Source: Shimia sp. (GTDB taxonomy: Bacteria; Pseudomonadota; Alphaproteobacteria; Rhodobacterales; Rhodobacteraceae). From it: a stretch of 64,000 nt of DNA. The number at the start of each line of letters is the position of its first letter. Within the stretch, counting starts at the first letter, position 1. Both the position numbers and the translations under genes were made by a program. The notes beneath the pieces are model-generated. The model saw nothing but the letters and a program-made list of their open reading frames with translations. It was not told where the DNA came from and searched no databases. This document shows positions 9,019 through 18,651 of this stretch, in pieces. Where the stretch lies: NCBI GenBank assembly GCA_024224295.1, contig JAAENN010000156.1, forward strand, positions 1 through 64,000. The letters are read 5' to 3'.

Positions 9019-10833
9019 TCAGCCGTTGCCTTCGGCCTTCTCCTCCAACGTCAACCACTCCTCCTCAGCCTCCTGCAAAGCCGTCTGACGCTCTAGCAAC
9101 GCCTCCGTGGCTTTCTGGAACTTCACCGGTTCTTTGGTGAACAACTCCGGGTCTGCCATGAACTCTTCCAGCTTGGAAATCTCCGCCTCCAGCCGCTCCA
9201 TGATGCCCGGCAATGCCTCCAACCGATGCTTCTCGGTAAAGCTCAAAACAGCCACGGACGTAGCTTTCTCAGCCTTCACTTTCTCCGCCTTAGGCTTTGA
9301 TTTATCAACCTTTTTCGGAACATCTTCTTGTCGTTGCGCGCGATAATCAGACCACCCCCCGGCATAGGTCACCGCCTGCCCATTGCCCTCCATGGCAATT
9401 GTTGTGGTCGCTACACGGTCGAGAAAATCCCGGTCGTGGCTCACCAACAGCACGGTGCCGTCATAGTCATCCAAAAGCTCTTGCAGAAGATCGAGCGTCT
9501 CCACATCCAGATCATTGGTGGGCTCGTCCATAACCAGAAGATTGCTCTCCTTAGCCATCAACTTCGCCAGCAACAACCGCGCCTTTTCACCACCGGACAA
9601 AGACCGAACAGGTGCCCTGGCTTGACGGTCATCAAACAGAAATTCCTTAAGGTATCCAACAACATGCTTAGGGTTGCCGCGCACCATCACTTGGTCAGCT
9701 TTTCCCGAAACCCGCATCTCCGGATCACCAGTCAGGCTGTCCCATAGCGTCATGTCCGGGTCCAGCTTCACGCGCGCCTGATCAAATACCGCAGACAACA
9801 GATTGGTGCCCAAGGTGACCGATCCCTCATCAGGTGCCACTTCCCCCATCAACATCTTGATCAAGGTGGTTTTGCCCACGCCATTTGGACCAACAAAAGC
9901 AACACGATCGCCGCGCTGCACCGTTAAAGAAAAGTCCTGGACAATGCTCTTGCCATCATAAGATTTTGACAAACCCTTGGCTTCAATAACTTTTTTTCCT
10001 GACTTTGGTCCCGCGGACAGCTCCATCGCCGCTGAGCCCTGTCGCTTGATCATCGCCGATCGCTCGGCTCGTAGATCCTTCAACGCCCGCACGCGCCCTT
10101 GATTGCGCTTGCGCCGTGCACTGATGCCTTCGACGGCCCATCGCGCCTCAGCTTTGATCTTGCGATCCATCTTGTGGCGCTGCAGATCTTCTTCGTCCCA
10201 AACCTTGTCGCGCCAGGCTTCAAAATCCTCAAAGCCTTTTTCCTGCCGTCGCACCATTCCTCTATCAATCCAAAGAGTTGCACGGGTCAGAGCTCGTAGG
10301 AATGCACGGTCGTGGCTGATCAACACATAGCCTGCGCGCGTGGCTTTCAATTCTTCCTCAAGCCAGGCAATGGCCTCAATATCAAGGTGGTTGGTAGGCT
10401 CGTCCAGCAGCATCAACTCCGGCGCTTCCGCCATCAGCCGTGCCAAAGCCGCCCGCCGCCGTTCGCCTCCAGAGGCCGTCTCAACCGCGCGTGCCGGATC
10501 AAACTTTAACCCCTCACCCGCGCGCTCAACCTTGTACATCTCCCCCGGCTCCAAAGCCGCAGAGGCAAAGTCACCTAGCGTGGCAAACCCTTTCATATCA
10601 GGGTCTTGCTCCATGTACCCGACACTTACGCCTGGCGGCACGACGATATCGCCGTGGTCCGGCTCAACCAGCCCAGCCATCACCTTCATCAAGGTTGATT
10701 TGCCCGACCCGTTGCGCCCAACCAGCGCCACCCGATCACCGGGTTGCACAACAAGGTTCAACCGATCAAATACCGGATCTCCGCCAAATGTCAGGGAGAT
10801 ATCGCTCATCTGTAAAAGAGGTATACGTGCCAT
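9019..10833 (-). CDS. uup: ABC-F family ATPase (Uup-like)
   Basis: A 604-aa soluble ABC-F protein with two ATPase domains: Walker A GRNGSGKST near residue 40 with SGGERRRAALARL and LLLDEPTNHLD, then GPNGVGKTT with LSGGEKARLLLAKL and LVMDEPTNDLD. There are no membrane segments; the C-terminal ~90 residues are lysine- and glutamate-rich and predicted coiled coil, as in Uup. ABC-F proteins act on ribosomes, and Uup is linked to translation and to suppression of transposon excision. It lies 48 nt downstream of olsB on the same strand. Confidence 0.9.
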   Translation of the reverse strand: MARIPLLQMSDISLTFGGDPVFDRLNLVVQPGDRVALVGRNGSGKSTLMKVMAGLVEPDHGDIVVPPGVSVGYMEQDPDMKGFATLGDFASAALEPGEMYKVERAGEGLKFDPARAVETASGGERRRAALARLMAEAPELMLLDEPTNHLDIEAIAWLEEELKATRAGYVLISHDRAFLRALTRATLWIDRGMVRRQEKGFEDFEAWRDKVWDEEDLQRHKMDRKIKAEARWAVEGISARRKRNQGRVRALKDLRAERSAMIKRQGSAAMELSAGPKSGKKVIEAKGLSKSYDGKSIVQDFSLTVQRGDRVAFVGPNGVGKTTLIKMLMGEVAPDEGSVTLGTNLLSAVFDQARVKLDPDMTLWDSLTGDPEMRVSGKADQVMVRGNPKHVVGYLKEFLFDDRQARAPVRSLSGGEKARLLLAKLMAKESNLLVMDEPTNDLDVETLDLLQELLDDYDGTVLLVSHDRDFLDRVATTTIAMEGNGQAVTYAGGWSDYRAQRQEDVPKKVDKSKPKAEKVKAEKATSVAVLSFTEKHRLEALPGIMERLEAEISKLEEFMADPELFTKEPVKFQKATEALLERQTALQEAEEEWLTLEEKAEGNG

Positions 10834-10881
10834 AGCATGCGCCTAGCCCGCACACGCCGCCCCGTCAACCAGCCTGTGACC

Positions 10882-11622
10882 CTAGCAAGCCAAAGCCCGT
10901 AAAAGCCGCTTGCGCGCCGCCGGTATGGTCTTCACCTCGACACCAGTAAACACATGCAACGTGTTCATTTTCTGATCGACCACCGCATGGTCGCTAACCC
11001 AGCCCCCCATTAACAAATAGCTGCGCAACATCGGCGGCATGCTCAACTGCGCTGCTTTGAGATTGGGCTGGCGTCGCAACCGAGAGGCAAAGCGAAACAC
11101 ATTGGGCGCCTTCACCCGCGGCAGCCATCGCTTTGGCGCCAGATGCCGGTCCCGCAACATGGCAAAGCTGTCAAGGTAGGTGCTGGTATCGGTGCCCGAA
11201 AATGACGCGCACCCAAACAGTAATTCCACTTTATTTTCATCGACATAAGCGGTCATCGCCCCCCAGGCCAGGCGCAATACATCCGCGTCATGCACATCCG
11301 GATGAATGCAAAACCGCCCCATCTCGACCATGCGCCCGGGAAAATCCCGCAGGGCGTCCAACTCATAGAACTGCGCCGAATAGCTGCGGTCAATATCTGC
11401 CCCGCCATTGAGTGGTAGCATTCTGAAAACACAAACCAAACGCCCGCTACCATTCTCTTCGATCAGAAAGTGGGTACACAAGGTGTCAAAGTGGTCCTCA
11501 TCCCGGAGCGTTCCATCACCGTAAAACGCAAGATGGCGTAAATGCTGGGCCGCATGAAGGTCATGCAGACTCTCTGCCACGCGGATTCGATACCGCCCTA
11601 CCAATTGCATGTCTTTACCCAT
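10882..11622 (-). CDS. olsB: L-ornithine N-alpha-acyltransferase
   Basis: OlsB transfers a 3-hydroxyacyl group from ACP to ornithine, giving lyso-ornithine lipid, the first step to ornithine membrane lipids. This 246-aa GNAT-fold protein has the family blocks SYSAQFYEL, EMGRFCIHPDV, LRLAWGAMT and LLFGCASFSGTD. The acyltransferase that completes the lipid (OlsA) is not in this window. ATG at 11622 is used, though a second in-frame ATG four codons on is possible. Ornithine lipids are common in Rhodobacterales. Confidence 0.9.
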   Translation of the reverse strand: MGKDMQLVGRYRIRVAESLHDLHAAQHLRHLAFYGDGTLRDEDHFDTLCTHFLIEENGSGRLVCVFRMLPLNGGADIDRSYSAQFYELDALRDFPGRMVEMGRFCIHPDVHDADVLRLAWGAMTAYVDENKVELLFGCASFSGTDTSTYLDSFAMLRDRHLAPKRWLPRVKAPNVFRFASRLRRQPNLKAAQLSMPPMLRSYLLMGGWVSDHAVVDQKMNTLHVFTGVEVKTIPAARKRLLRALAC

Positions 11623-11699
11623 CTACGCCGCCCTAACCCGTCAACTCTAACAGAGGTGGCGTCACAATCGAATGACAAACGGAAAGTTCTCAGGGAAAT

Positions 11700-12173
11700 T
11701 TAGAACCCGCCACCCGAGGCTGTTGGAGCCCCCGTTGGGGCAAAATTACCGAGGTTGGAACTCAACTGTCGCAGCAATCCCCCGGTTTGAATGCCGTTAT
11801 CGGTGATCCGTCTTTGCAACGGCACAAAACGACCATCTTCTAAGGCGTATTGCTCTACGTTGCGAGCAACACCCTTGCCATCAAACCCGATGACCACGAC
11901 CTGACGATCAACAACTTGAGGTCGTCTTGGGCCGAAGTGTTTAACACGTGAACGCACGTAGATGTAACCGCTATCATCGAGCACGCCCGATGCCGTTGGG
12001 GGACCGATGGTTTCAGCCACTGTGTCACGAGTATCAACACCAAGGGTAATCGCTGAGAGCTCTTCCTTGTTCGGTACATAGCCATGGTTGCGATAACGGG
12101 TGGCACAAGACGCCAGTGACAGCATAGCTGCCCCCATGACCGAATATTTGATCACTTTGGTTCGCGTCTTCAT
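11700..12173 (-). CDS. bamE: Outer membrane protein assembly factor BamE
   Basis: A 157-aa lipoprotein of the SmpA/OmlA (BamE) family, part of the BAM complex that inserts beta-barrel proteins into the outer membrane. The signal ends in a lipobox LASC (Cys about residue 23), after which GYVPNKEELSAITLGVDTRDTV matches the BamE core followed by the alphaproteobacterial C-terminal extension. It is divergent from the DUF177 gene, with about 118 nt between starts. Confidence 0.92.
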   Translation of the reverse strand: MKTRTKVIKYSVMGAAMLSLASCATRYRNHGYVPNKEELSAITLGVDTRDTVAETIGPPTASGVLDDSGYIYVRSRVKHFGPRRPQVVDRQVVVIGFDGKGVARNVEQYALEDGRFVPLQRRITDNGIQTGGLLRQLSSNLGNFAPTGAPTASGGGF

Positions 12174-12291
12174 ACCTGCCCTCTTGCCTTGGCCCGTCTT
12201 GCCTTTTATCTCGCTTATAGAAGGAACGCACTTGGTTCAAGATCACAACCGCGTCCCGCCATGCAACCAGCCTCAATCCAAAGTCGAAACC

Positions 12292-12852
12292 ATGTCCTTT
12301 AGCGCCTCCCCCTCCTCTGTATTCCGTGTGGCCGACCTTCGCCAGAATCGCCCCACACCGTTTGAATTGCGCCCAGACGCAAAAGATTTAGTCACATTAA
12401 CTGAAACGCTGGAGGTTACATCCTTGCGCAAAGTAGTCTTCACCGGCGAAATCCGCGCCTACGGGGAAAGCGATTGGGAATTGATCGGAAAGCTTGGCGC
12501 AACCGTTGTTCAGCCATGCGTTGTCACTTTGGAGCCCGTCACAAACCGCATTGATACCACCGTAAACCGGCACTACTTGGCTCAAATGCCCGAACTCGCT
12601 GACGATGAAGAAGAAGTCGAAATGCCGGACGACGAAAATGCCGAGCCTTTAGAGGCTCATATTGATGTTGCGGCCGTCATGTATGAAGCTCTTGCTTTGA
12701 ACATCCCTTTGTTCCCACGAGCCAATGACGCCGAATTAAAAGATTCAGTCTTTACTGAGGAGGGAGTAAAGGCCATGACAGACGAAGATGCGCGCCCCTT
12801 TGCTGGATTGGCGGCCTTGCGTGACCAGCTTGGATCAAAAGAGGACGAATAG
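12292..12852 (+). CDS. DUF177 (YceD-like) protein
   Basis: A 186-aa protein of the DUF177/YceD family, almost always encoded just upstream of rpmF and linked to 23S rRNA accumulation or ribosome synthesis. The motif VVQPCVVTLEPV and a strongly acidic segment ELADDEEEVEMPDDE are typical. The start at 12292 (ATG, MSFSASPSS) is preferred to longer in-frame starts, which would run into the bamE coding region. It heads the rpmF-plsX-fabH-ihfA-merR block. Confidence 0.88.
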   Translation: MSFSASPSSVFRVADLRQNRPTPFELRPDAKDLVTLTETLEVTSLRKVVFTGEIRAYGESDWELIGKLGATVVQPCVVTLEPVTNRIDTTVNRHYLAQMPELADDEEEVEMPDDENAEPLEAHIDVAAVMYEALALNIPLFPRANDAELKDSVFTEEGVKAMTDEDARPFAGLAALRDQLGSKEDE

Positions 12853-12864
12853 GGCTTGCGTTGT

Positions 12865-12886
12865 GCGAAAATCGCAGTATTTTCGC
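12865..12886 (+). repeat. Inverted repeat in the DUF177-rpmF gap
   Basis: GCGAAAAT at 12865-12872 and ATTTTCGC at 12879-12886 form a perfect 8-bp stem with a 6-nt loop, 13 nt after the DUF177 stop and about 105 nt ahead of rpmF. It could attenuate or process the transcript; there is no T run. Confidence 0.55.
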
Positions 12887-12991
12887 GCGCTCATTCGAAT
12901 TTAGCGTTGGACTCGGGCGCGCATACCGCGTAGAGGCTCCAAACGCTCAGGAAACCGGGCTTAGGCCCCCAAGTAAATCAAAGGTTGCGAC

Positions 12992-13198
12992 ATGGCTGTC
13001 CAGCAGAACAAAGTATCGAAATCGCGCCGCAACAACCGCCGTGCACATGACGCCCTGGTTGCAGCGAACCCAAACGAATGTGAAAACTGCGGCGAACTGA
13101 AGCGTCCACACCACGTTTGCGCCTCTTGCGGCCACTACAGCGACCGTGAAGTCGTTGCGATGGTAGAAGACGTCGATCTGGACGAAGACGCAGCATAA
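12992..13198 (+). CDS. rpmF: 50S ribosomal protein L32
   Basis: A 68-aa zinc-type L32. The N-terminus [21 protein letters not shown] is the conserved rRNA-contacting segment (position-wise residues 2-22), and two CxxC pairs (CENC and CASC) form the zinc ribbon. Followed after 20 nt by plsX, the classic rpmF-plsX-fabH linkage joining ribosome and membrane-lipid synthesis. Confidence 0.97.
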   Translation: MAVQQNKVSKSRRNNRRAHDALVAANPNECENCGELKRPHHVCASCGHYSDREVVAMVEDVDLDEDAA

Positions 13199-13218
13199 AC
13201 AACGGGATCTGAGCCCGC

Positions 13219-14304
13219 ATGACCGGTTTGGCGAAAACAGCAAACCCCGGCAGCGGGCGCACAGTCATCTCTGTTGACGCCATGGGTGGCGATCGCGGGC
13301 CGGCAGCTGTTGTTGCCGGCATTTCGCATTCCGCGAAAAAGAATCCCGACATTGCGTTCATTCTACACGGCCCCAAAGACGAGTTGGAAAAACTCGTCGC
13401 GCGCAAACGCAATCTGGAGGGCCGTGTCGACATTCGCGACGCCTCTGACGTGGTGTCGATGGAAGACAAGCCCCGTGATGTGATACGCTCAAAAACCACA
13501 TCAATGTGGTCGGCTTTGGAATCAGTGCGCAGCGGCGAGGCGGACGGAGTAGTCAGCTGTGGCAATACCGGCGCATTAATGATGCTCTCTGTTGTGCGGC
13601 TGCGCAAAATCCTCGGTGTAGATCGGCCTGCCATTGCCGTGCTCTGGCCCTCCCGCGCACCTCAGGGCTTTAACATCATGCTTGACGCCGGCGCAGACAT
13701 TAGCGCCGATGAGCATGATCTGCTGCAATACGCTCTGATGGGCGCTTCCTATGCGCGCAACGGAATGGATCTGGAACGCCCCCGTGTCGGCTTGCTTAAC
13801 GTCGGGACGGAAGAACACAAAGGCCGCACCGAACTTAAGTTAGCCCACGACCTGATTGCACAGAATGCGCAAGTCGCCAATTTCGATTTTGTTGGTTTTG
13901 TCGAAGGCAATGACCTCCCAGCGGACAAGGCGGACGTGATCGTCACCGATGGTTTTACAGGCAATGTCGCGCTCAAAACCGGAGAAGGTACTGCGGGACT
14001 GATTGGCTCTCTGCTAAAAGAAGCATTCAAGTTCTCGCCGCTCTCTCGCCTCGCCGCTCTTTTGGCCTACACATCTCTGAACCGACTGAACAAACGCATT
14101 GATCCGCGCCGGGTCAATGGCGGTGTGTTTCTGGGGCTCAATGGCACCGTTGTTAAGTCGCACGGATCCTCCGATGCAACGGGTGTGTCAGCAGCCATAA
14201 AACTTGCTTTTAAACTCGCGCAATCTGGCTTCTCCGAAAAGCTCGCAGCACGGGTTGCATCTGCCGTTTCCCTGCCGCAAGATGCCGACAGCACCAACGA
14301 ATAA
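13219..14304 (+). CDS. plsX: Phosphate acyltransferase PlsX
   Basis: PlsX converts acyl-ACP to acyl-phosphate, the substrate of PlsY at the start of phospholipid synthesis. The 361-aa sequence begins with a family-typical ISVDAMGGDRGP strand and includes VSCGNTGALM, LDAGAD, GLLNVGTEE and VVTDGFTGNVALK-like blocks. It sits between rpmF and fabH as in most proteobacteria. Confidence 0.97.
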   Translation: MTGLAKTANPGSGRTVISVDAMGGDRGPAAVVAGISHSAKKNPDIAFILHGPKDELEKLVARKRNLEGRVDIRDASDVVSMEDKPRDVIRSKTTSMWSALESVRSGEADGVVSCGNTGALMMLSVVRLRKILGVDRPAIAVLWPSRAPQGFNIMLDAGADISADEHDLLQYALMGASYARNGMDLERPRVGLLNVGTEEHKGRTELKLAHDLIAQNAQVANFDFVGFVEGNDLPADKADVIVTDGFTGNVALKTGEGTAGLIGSLLKEAFKFSPLSRLAALLAYTSLNRLNKRIDPRRVNGGVFLGLNGTVVKSHGSSDATGVSAAIKLAFKLAQSGFSEKLAARVASAVSLPQDADSTNE

Positions 14305-14327
14305 CAATAAGTTAGCAAGGCACCGAT

Positions 14328-15302
14328 ATGACGACACGCGCCGTGGTTAAAGGCGTAGGCCACTACTTGCCGGAACGGGTCGTTCCCAACGCTGAATTCG
14401 AAAAATCTCTGGACACCTCGGACGAGTGGATTCGCACTCGTTCAGGTATCGAGCGACGGCACTTTGCTGCCGACGATGAAACAACGTCCGATCTCGCAAG
14501 TTTCGCAGCCAACGCAGCTTTGGAAAACGCGGGCCTAACCGCTGATGACATCGACGCAGTGGTGGTTGCGACCTCCACTCCGGACCTTACATTTCCATCG
14601 GTCGCCACCATGGTGCAGCAGAAGATTGGCATGACGCGTGGCTTTGGCTTTGACGTGCAGGCAGTCTGCGCCGGATTTGTCTATGCGCTGACCAACGCAA
14701 ATGCGCTGATCATCTCCGGTCAAGCCCAGCGGGTTTTGGTAATTGGCGCAGAGACCTTCAGCCGCATCATGGATTGGACCGACCGCGGCACCTGCGTGCT
14801 GTTTGGCGATGGCGCAGGCGCGTTAATCCTAGAAGCCCAGGACGGCTCAGGCGAAAATTCCGATCGCGGCATTCTGAGCGCTGACCTCAACTCTGACGGT
14901 CGATATAAAGACATGCTTTTTGTGGATGGTGGCGTGTCCACCACCGGTGATTCTGGCAAACTGCGAATGCAGGGAAACGCTCTTTTCCGTCAAGCCGTTG
15001 AAAAACTCACATCCACAGCACATACCGCACTAAGTAAGATCGGTTTGACCGATGAAGCCGTAGACTGGATTGTTCCACATCAGGCCAACATCCGCATCAT
15101 TCAGGGCACCGCCAAAAAGCTTGGCGTGCCCATGGAACGCGTGATCGTGACCGTGCATGATCACGGCAACACGTCGGCCGCATCCATTCCTCTTGCGCTC
15201 TCAAGTGGTGTCGCCGAAGGCAAGATTAAGCAAGGCGATCTCCTGGTAACAGAAGCCATTGGCGGTGGCTTGGCCTGGGGTGCCGTGGTTCTACGCTGGT
15301 AA
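14328..15302 (+). CDS. fabH: Beta-ketoacyl-ACP synthase III
   Basis: FabH starts fatty-acid synthesis by condensing acetyl-CoA with malonyl-ACP. The 324-aa protein shows the active-site cysteine in DVQAVCAGFVYAL (near residue 113), the histidine in VPHQANIRII and the asparagine in HDHGNTSAAS, so the Cys-His-Asn triad is complete. It follows plsX by 23 nt and belongs to the same transcript. Confidence 0.97.
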   Translation: MTTRAVVKGVGHYLPERVVPNAEFEKSLDTSDEWIRTRSGIERRHFAADDETTSDLASFAANAALENAGLTADDIDAVVVATSTPDLTFPSVATMVQQKIGMTRGFGFDVQAVCAGFVYALTNANALIISGQAQRVLVIGAETFSRIMDWTDRGTCVLFGDGAGALILEAQDGSGENSDRGILSADLNSDGRYKDMLFVDGGVSTTGDSGKLRMQGNALFRQAVEKLTSTAHTALSKIGLTDEAVDWIVPHQANIRIIQGTAKKLGVPMERVIVTVHDHGNTSAASIPLALSSGVAEGKIKQGDLLVTEAIGGGLAWGAVVLRW

Positions 15303-15422
15303 TATTGACCTAAGTGATTGGCGAATATCGTAGATAATCGCCTCACATACCGCGCTAATCATTGACTCCCAAATTCTCTTGCCCCTATGGTTTTTGAAAC
15401 GTGTACCGGCAGGGGGGACCAC

Positions 15423-15725
15423 ATGACTGACAAAACACTTACCCGGATGGATCTCAGCGAAGCGGTGTTTCGCGAAGTTGGCCTGTCCAGAAACGACTCC
15501 GCTCAATTGGTTGAAAGTATTTTGACCCATATGTCCGACGCGCTCGTGAATGGCGAACAGGTCAAGATTTCCTCTTTTGGCACCTTTAGCGTGCGCGACA
15601 AAGCTGCACGAGTGGGCCGCAATCCAAAGACAGGCGAAGAAGTTCCAATAAAGCCGCGCCGCGTCCTCACCTTCCGGCCTTCGCATCTGATGAAAGATCG
15701 CGTCGCAGCTGGTAACAAGAAATAA
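15423..15725 (+). CDS. ihfA: Integration host factor subunit alpha
   Basis: A 100-aa DNA-bending protein of the HU/IHF family. The start at 15423 follows a strong GGGGGG-rich ribosome site and gives the normal length. The DNA-binding arm [11 protein letters not shown], with the intercalating proline, and the [16 protein letters not shown] segment identify the IHF-alpha type. Encoded directly before the MerR-type gene, as in many alphaproteobacteria. Confidence 0.94.
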   Translation: MTDKTLTRMDLSEAVFREVGLSRNDSAQLVESILTHMSDALVNGEQVKISSFGTFSVRDKAARVGRNPKTGEEVPIKPRRVLTFRPSHLMKDRVAAGNKK

Positions 15726-15740
15726 GACGAGACAAACTCC

Positions 15741-17132
15741 ATGGCCAAATCGCATGAGGCTTTTCGCACCATTAGCGAAGTTGCCGAATGGCTTGATGTG
15801 CAAACGCATGTGCTGCGTTTTTGGGAAAGTAAATTCTCACAAGTCAAACCTGTGAAACGCGCTGGAGGGCGGCGGTACTACCGCCCCGAGGACATGGAGC
15901 TGCTCGGTGGTCTCAAAAAGCTGCTGCATGAAGATGGCATGCCAATCAAAGACGCGCAGCAATTGTTGCGTGAAAAAGGTGTGAAACACGTATCAAGCCT
16001 CTCGCGCCCCGTCGATGAAGAGGCCCAAGCTGTTGAGGCCCCTGCCGACGACAAGACAGAAGATGTGGTGCACGAGGCAGGCAACGCCCCCCAAGAGGAA
16101 CCGCAAGCCCCACACTCAAAAGACGTAACACAGGACGCCGAGGCCACGCCAGAAGAGGCCTTGGAGGCTGTCGCTGAAAAAACGGACGATACGTCAGAAG
16201 ACAATGTGCAGCTCACGGATGAAGCTGTCGACGATATCGACACTGGGCAAGTAGAAACCGTTAACGAGGTCTTTGGAAACACGCTGCACTCTGAACCGGA
16301 CGACCTTGGGCCGGATGGTGAAGCGCCAATTGAAGACGATGACGACTACATTCCCGAAGACCTGCTCGTAAAAATTGAGGATGATGAGCCAGCGGTGTCT
16401 ACTGCGCCCGAGCCTTTGCCTGAAAACTTAACCGAATCCATACCTGCACCGGAGCAAACCCTGTCTCCACGAAGCGACGCATTTGTACCGGAGCAAGACA
16501 CCGAAGCAGCTGTTGCTTCGACTGGCACGGCTGAAGACATGCCGCCAATGGACGACTTGTTTTCAGCACTGGAAACGCCAACCTCTCCTGCACCTCTTGA
16601 CGAAGAGCATGTGGCCACATCGATGAGCGCTACAGCGGAGCCAAGTGCGCCGGCAGATTTCGATTCTGACCCTTCAGAGGCCGCCGCGTCAGCTAACACA
16701 CGGACCAACTTCGCGGAAACTGATGGTACCTCGTCTGAAGTTGTTTCTGAGACTATTTCGGAGCCACTCGCAGAACGAGACGACCTCACGGACCGTGTTA
16801 CGCAGGACAACACTGACAACTTCGAGACAACAGCCTTGGGCAATGCCGAGATCACTAAAGGTGCACCTTCAAGTGACTCGCTCCTAAGAGGCGACACAAC
16901 TCCAGTTTCGCAACCAAGTGTCAGCTTTGACGCACCAACTGAGACAGCGTCTGCTCAGGCCGGTATGACGGCATCTAGCGCATCGACAGAAAAAATCTTA
17001 GTGGCCCGAGAAACTGCCCGTGACGATTTCCTGCTGATGCTAACCAAGCCAATACAAGTGGAAGTTAAAAACGCTTCTCGCGCCGCCAGCCTACTGGCAC
17101 GTTTGGAAGCGTTACATGGCAAGGCTAGCTAA
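15741..17132 (+). CDS. MerR-type DNA-binding protein with long acidic disordered tail
   Basis: The N-terminal ~95 residues are a MerR winged helix-turn-helix ([33 protein letters not shown]). The remaining ~370 residues are low-complexity, rich in Glu, Asp, Ala, Ser, Thr and Pro, with no recognisable fold until a short, more ordered C-terminal helix region (about 430-463) with [16 protein letters not shown]. Genes at this position next to ihfA are annotated as MerR-family regulators in Rhodobacterales; the regulon is unknown. It lacks the cysteine metal site of CueR/MerR, so metal sensing is unlikely. Confidence 0.85.
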   Translation: MAKSHEAFRTISEVAEWLDVQTHVLRFWESKFSQVKPVKRAGGRRYYRPEDMELLGGLKKLLHEDGMPIKDAQQLLREKGVKHVSSLSRPVDEEAQAVEAPADDKTEDVVHEAGNAPQEEPQAPHSKDVTQDAEATPEEALEAVAEKTDDTSEDNVQLTDEAVDDIDTGQVETVNEVFGNTLHSEPDDLGPDGEAPIEDDDDYIPEDLLVKIEDDEPAVSTAPEPLPENLTESIPAPEQTLSPRSDAFVPEQDTEAAVASTGTAEDMPPMDDLFSALETPTSPAPLDEEHVATSMSATAEPSAPADFDSDPSEAAASANTRTNFAETDGTSSEVVSETISEPLAERDDLTDRVTQDNTDNFETTALGNAEITKGAPSSDSLLRGDTTPVSQPSVSFDAPTETASAQAGMTASSASTEKILVARETARDDFLLMLTKPIQVEVKNASRAASLLARLEALHGKAS

Positions 17133-17205
17133 TCACTGAGGCGCGGTGGAACTTGAATTTTTTGACTTGCCCCCGCCTTCAATTTCGTTATGAACGGTCC
17201 ATCGT

Positions 17206-17282
17206 CGGGCTATGGCGCAGCCTGGTAGCGCGTCCGTCTGGGGGACGGAAGGTCGCAGGTTCGAGTCCTGCTAGCCCGACCA
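17206..17282 (+). tRNA. tRNA-Pro (GGG)
   Basis: A complete 77-nt cloverleaf. The acceptor CGGGCTA (17206-17212) pairs with TAGCCCG (17272-17278), followed by an A discriminator and a genomically encoded CCA. The anticodon stem TCCGT/ACGGA encloses loop CTGGGGG with anticodon GGG at 17240-17242. The T-arm contains GGTTCGAGTCC. Confidence 0.97.
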
Positions 17283-17287
17283 ATAAC

Positions 17288-17320
17288 AAACGCCCGTGTG
17301 CCGTACGGCCCGGGCGTTTT
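17288..17320 (+). terminator. Terminator after tRNA-Pro
   Basis: AAACGCCCG (17288-17296) pairs with CGGGCGTTT (17311-17319), with an inner GCCGTACGGC palindrome and a TTTT end. Confidence 0.85.
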
Positions 17321-17340
17321 GTACACCCAGGGGGAGTAAT

Positions 17341-18417
17341 ATGACCGGCGTTTTACCCAGCCAAATCATTGAAACCATGCTGCAAACAGGCGAAATTTCC
17401 GTTTCTTCACCTGTCGCCGAAGGGCAAGTGCAACCCGCATCTCTGGATTTGCGTTTGGGTACCGTCGCCTACCGTGTGCGAGCGTCCTTCCTGGCGGGCC
17501 ACGACCGCAGCGTGCAGGACCGCCTCTCCGAATTTGAAATGCACCGCATCGACCTATCTGACGGTGCTGTACTCGAAAAAGGCTGCGTCTATGTGGTGCC
17601 TTTGATGGAAAGCCTAGCGCTTCCAGAGGGCGTCCAAGCCGTTGCCAACGCCAAAAGCTCGACCGGCCGTCTGGATCTACTAACCCGCACCATCACGGAT
17701 GGTGGCACTGAATTTGACCGCATAGCGCCAGGCTACACAGGACCTCTCTACGCCGAAATCTGCCCGCGCAGCTTTTCCGTTCTGGTTCGCCCCGGCATGC
17801 GCCTCAACCAGATCCGTTTCCGCAAAAGCCAAAGTATTCTGACAGATGCAGACCTAGGCGTCCTGCATAAACGCAGTCCGCTGGTCGATGGCGAGGCCGT
17901 GATCGACGACGGTCTCGGCTTTTCTGTTGACCTGCAACCTTTAAAAAGCACTTTGGTCGGCTACCGCGCCAAACCGCACACCGGCGTGATCGATCTGGAC
18001 AACATCGGCTATTACGATCCGGCGGATTATTGGGAAGAGCTGCACGCGTCGGGCGGCAAAATCATCTTGGACCCTGGCGCCTTTTACATTCTGGTCAGCC
18101 GCGAAGCGGTCCACATCCCTCCGGCCTATGCCGCCGAAATGGCGCCGTTCTTGGCAATGGTGGGTGAGTTCCGTGTACACTACGCGGGCTTCTTTGACCC
18201 CGGCTTCGGCCATGATGCGGCGGGCGGCTCTGGCTCACGTGGTGTACTGGAAGTGCGCTGTCACGAGGCACCGTTTGTGCTCGAGCATGGCCAAGTTGTT
18301 GGCCGCCTGGTGTATGAGCGCATGGCAGAAATACCGGAGCAGCTCTACGGCTCCGGAATCGCTTCAAATTATCAGGGTCAGGGCCTTAAACTCAGCAAGC
18401 ATTTCAAAGCGACCTGA
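17341..18417 (+). CDS. dcd: 2'-deoxycytidine 5'-triphosphate deaminase (long form)
   Basis: Deaminates dCTP to dUTP for thymidylate supply. At 358 aa this is the long alphaproteobacterial form (DCD family), about twice the ~190-aa E. coli Dcd. Features are VQPASLDLRLG near residue 35, AKSSTGRLDLLTRTITDG (the catalytic-site block), APGYTGPLYAEI, and a second half with FYILVSREAVHIPPAYAAEM that looks like a repeated dUTPase fold. The start at 17341 follows GGGGGAG. It lies behind tRNA-Pro and converges on a small minus-strand gene. Confidence 0.9.
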   Translation: MTGVLPSQIIETMLQTGEISVSSPVAEGQVQPASLDLRLGTVAYRVRASFLAGHDRSVQDRLSEFEMHRIDLSDGAVLEKGCVYVVPLMESLALPEGVQAVANAKSSTGRLDLLTRTITDGGTEFDRIAPGYTGPLYAEICPRSFSVLVRPGMRLNQIRFRKSQSILTDADLGVLHKRSPLVDGEAVIDDGLGFSVDLQPLKSTLVGYRAKPHTGVIDLDNIGYYDPADYWEELHASGGKIILDPGAFYILVSREAVHIPPAYAAEMAPFLAMVGEFRVHYAGFFDPGFGHDAAGGSGSRGVLEVRCHEAPFVLEHGQVVGRLVYERMAEIPEQLYGSGIASNYQGQGLKLSKHFKAT

Positions 18418-18426
18418 CGAGGCCGA

Positions 18427-18651
18427 TTAAAAACGTCCAATTTTTCGTGTGGCCCGCATGGCCTGCTGTGCGCGTTTTGCGTCAAACTGCTGCTTTGGCG
18501 CTGAGCCTTGCTCGTCATCCCAAGGGCCCGACTCTGCCGCCTTCTTGGACTTTGACTTGGACATGGCGTTGATCCCAGCATCAATCCCACCGTTGATCAA
18601 GCGCCGCATCACCATGCGCGTCACCATGTTGATCAGTTGATTGGCATTCAT
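18427..18651 (-). CDS. Small conserved hypothetical protein
   Basis: A 74-aa protein with an N-terminal amphipathic segment rich in Met, Ile and Arg (MVTRMVMRRLINGG), a glycine-alanine stretch, and a basic, glutamine-rich C-terminus. No cysteines or catalytic motif. It resembles small basic proteins found in Rhodobacterales, but no family name can be given. It ends 10 nt from the convergent dcd stop. Confidence 0.7.
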   Translation of the reverse strand: MNANQLINMVTRMVMRRLINGGIDAGINAMSKSKSKKAAESGPWDDEQGSAPKQQFDAKRAQQAMRATRKIGRF

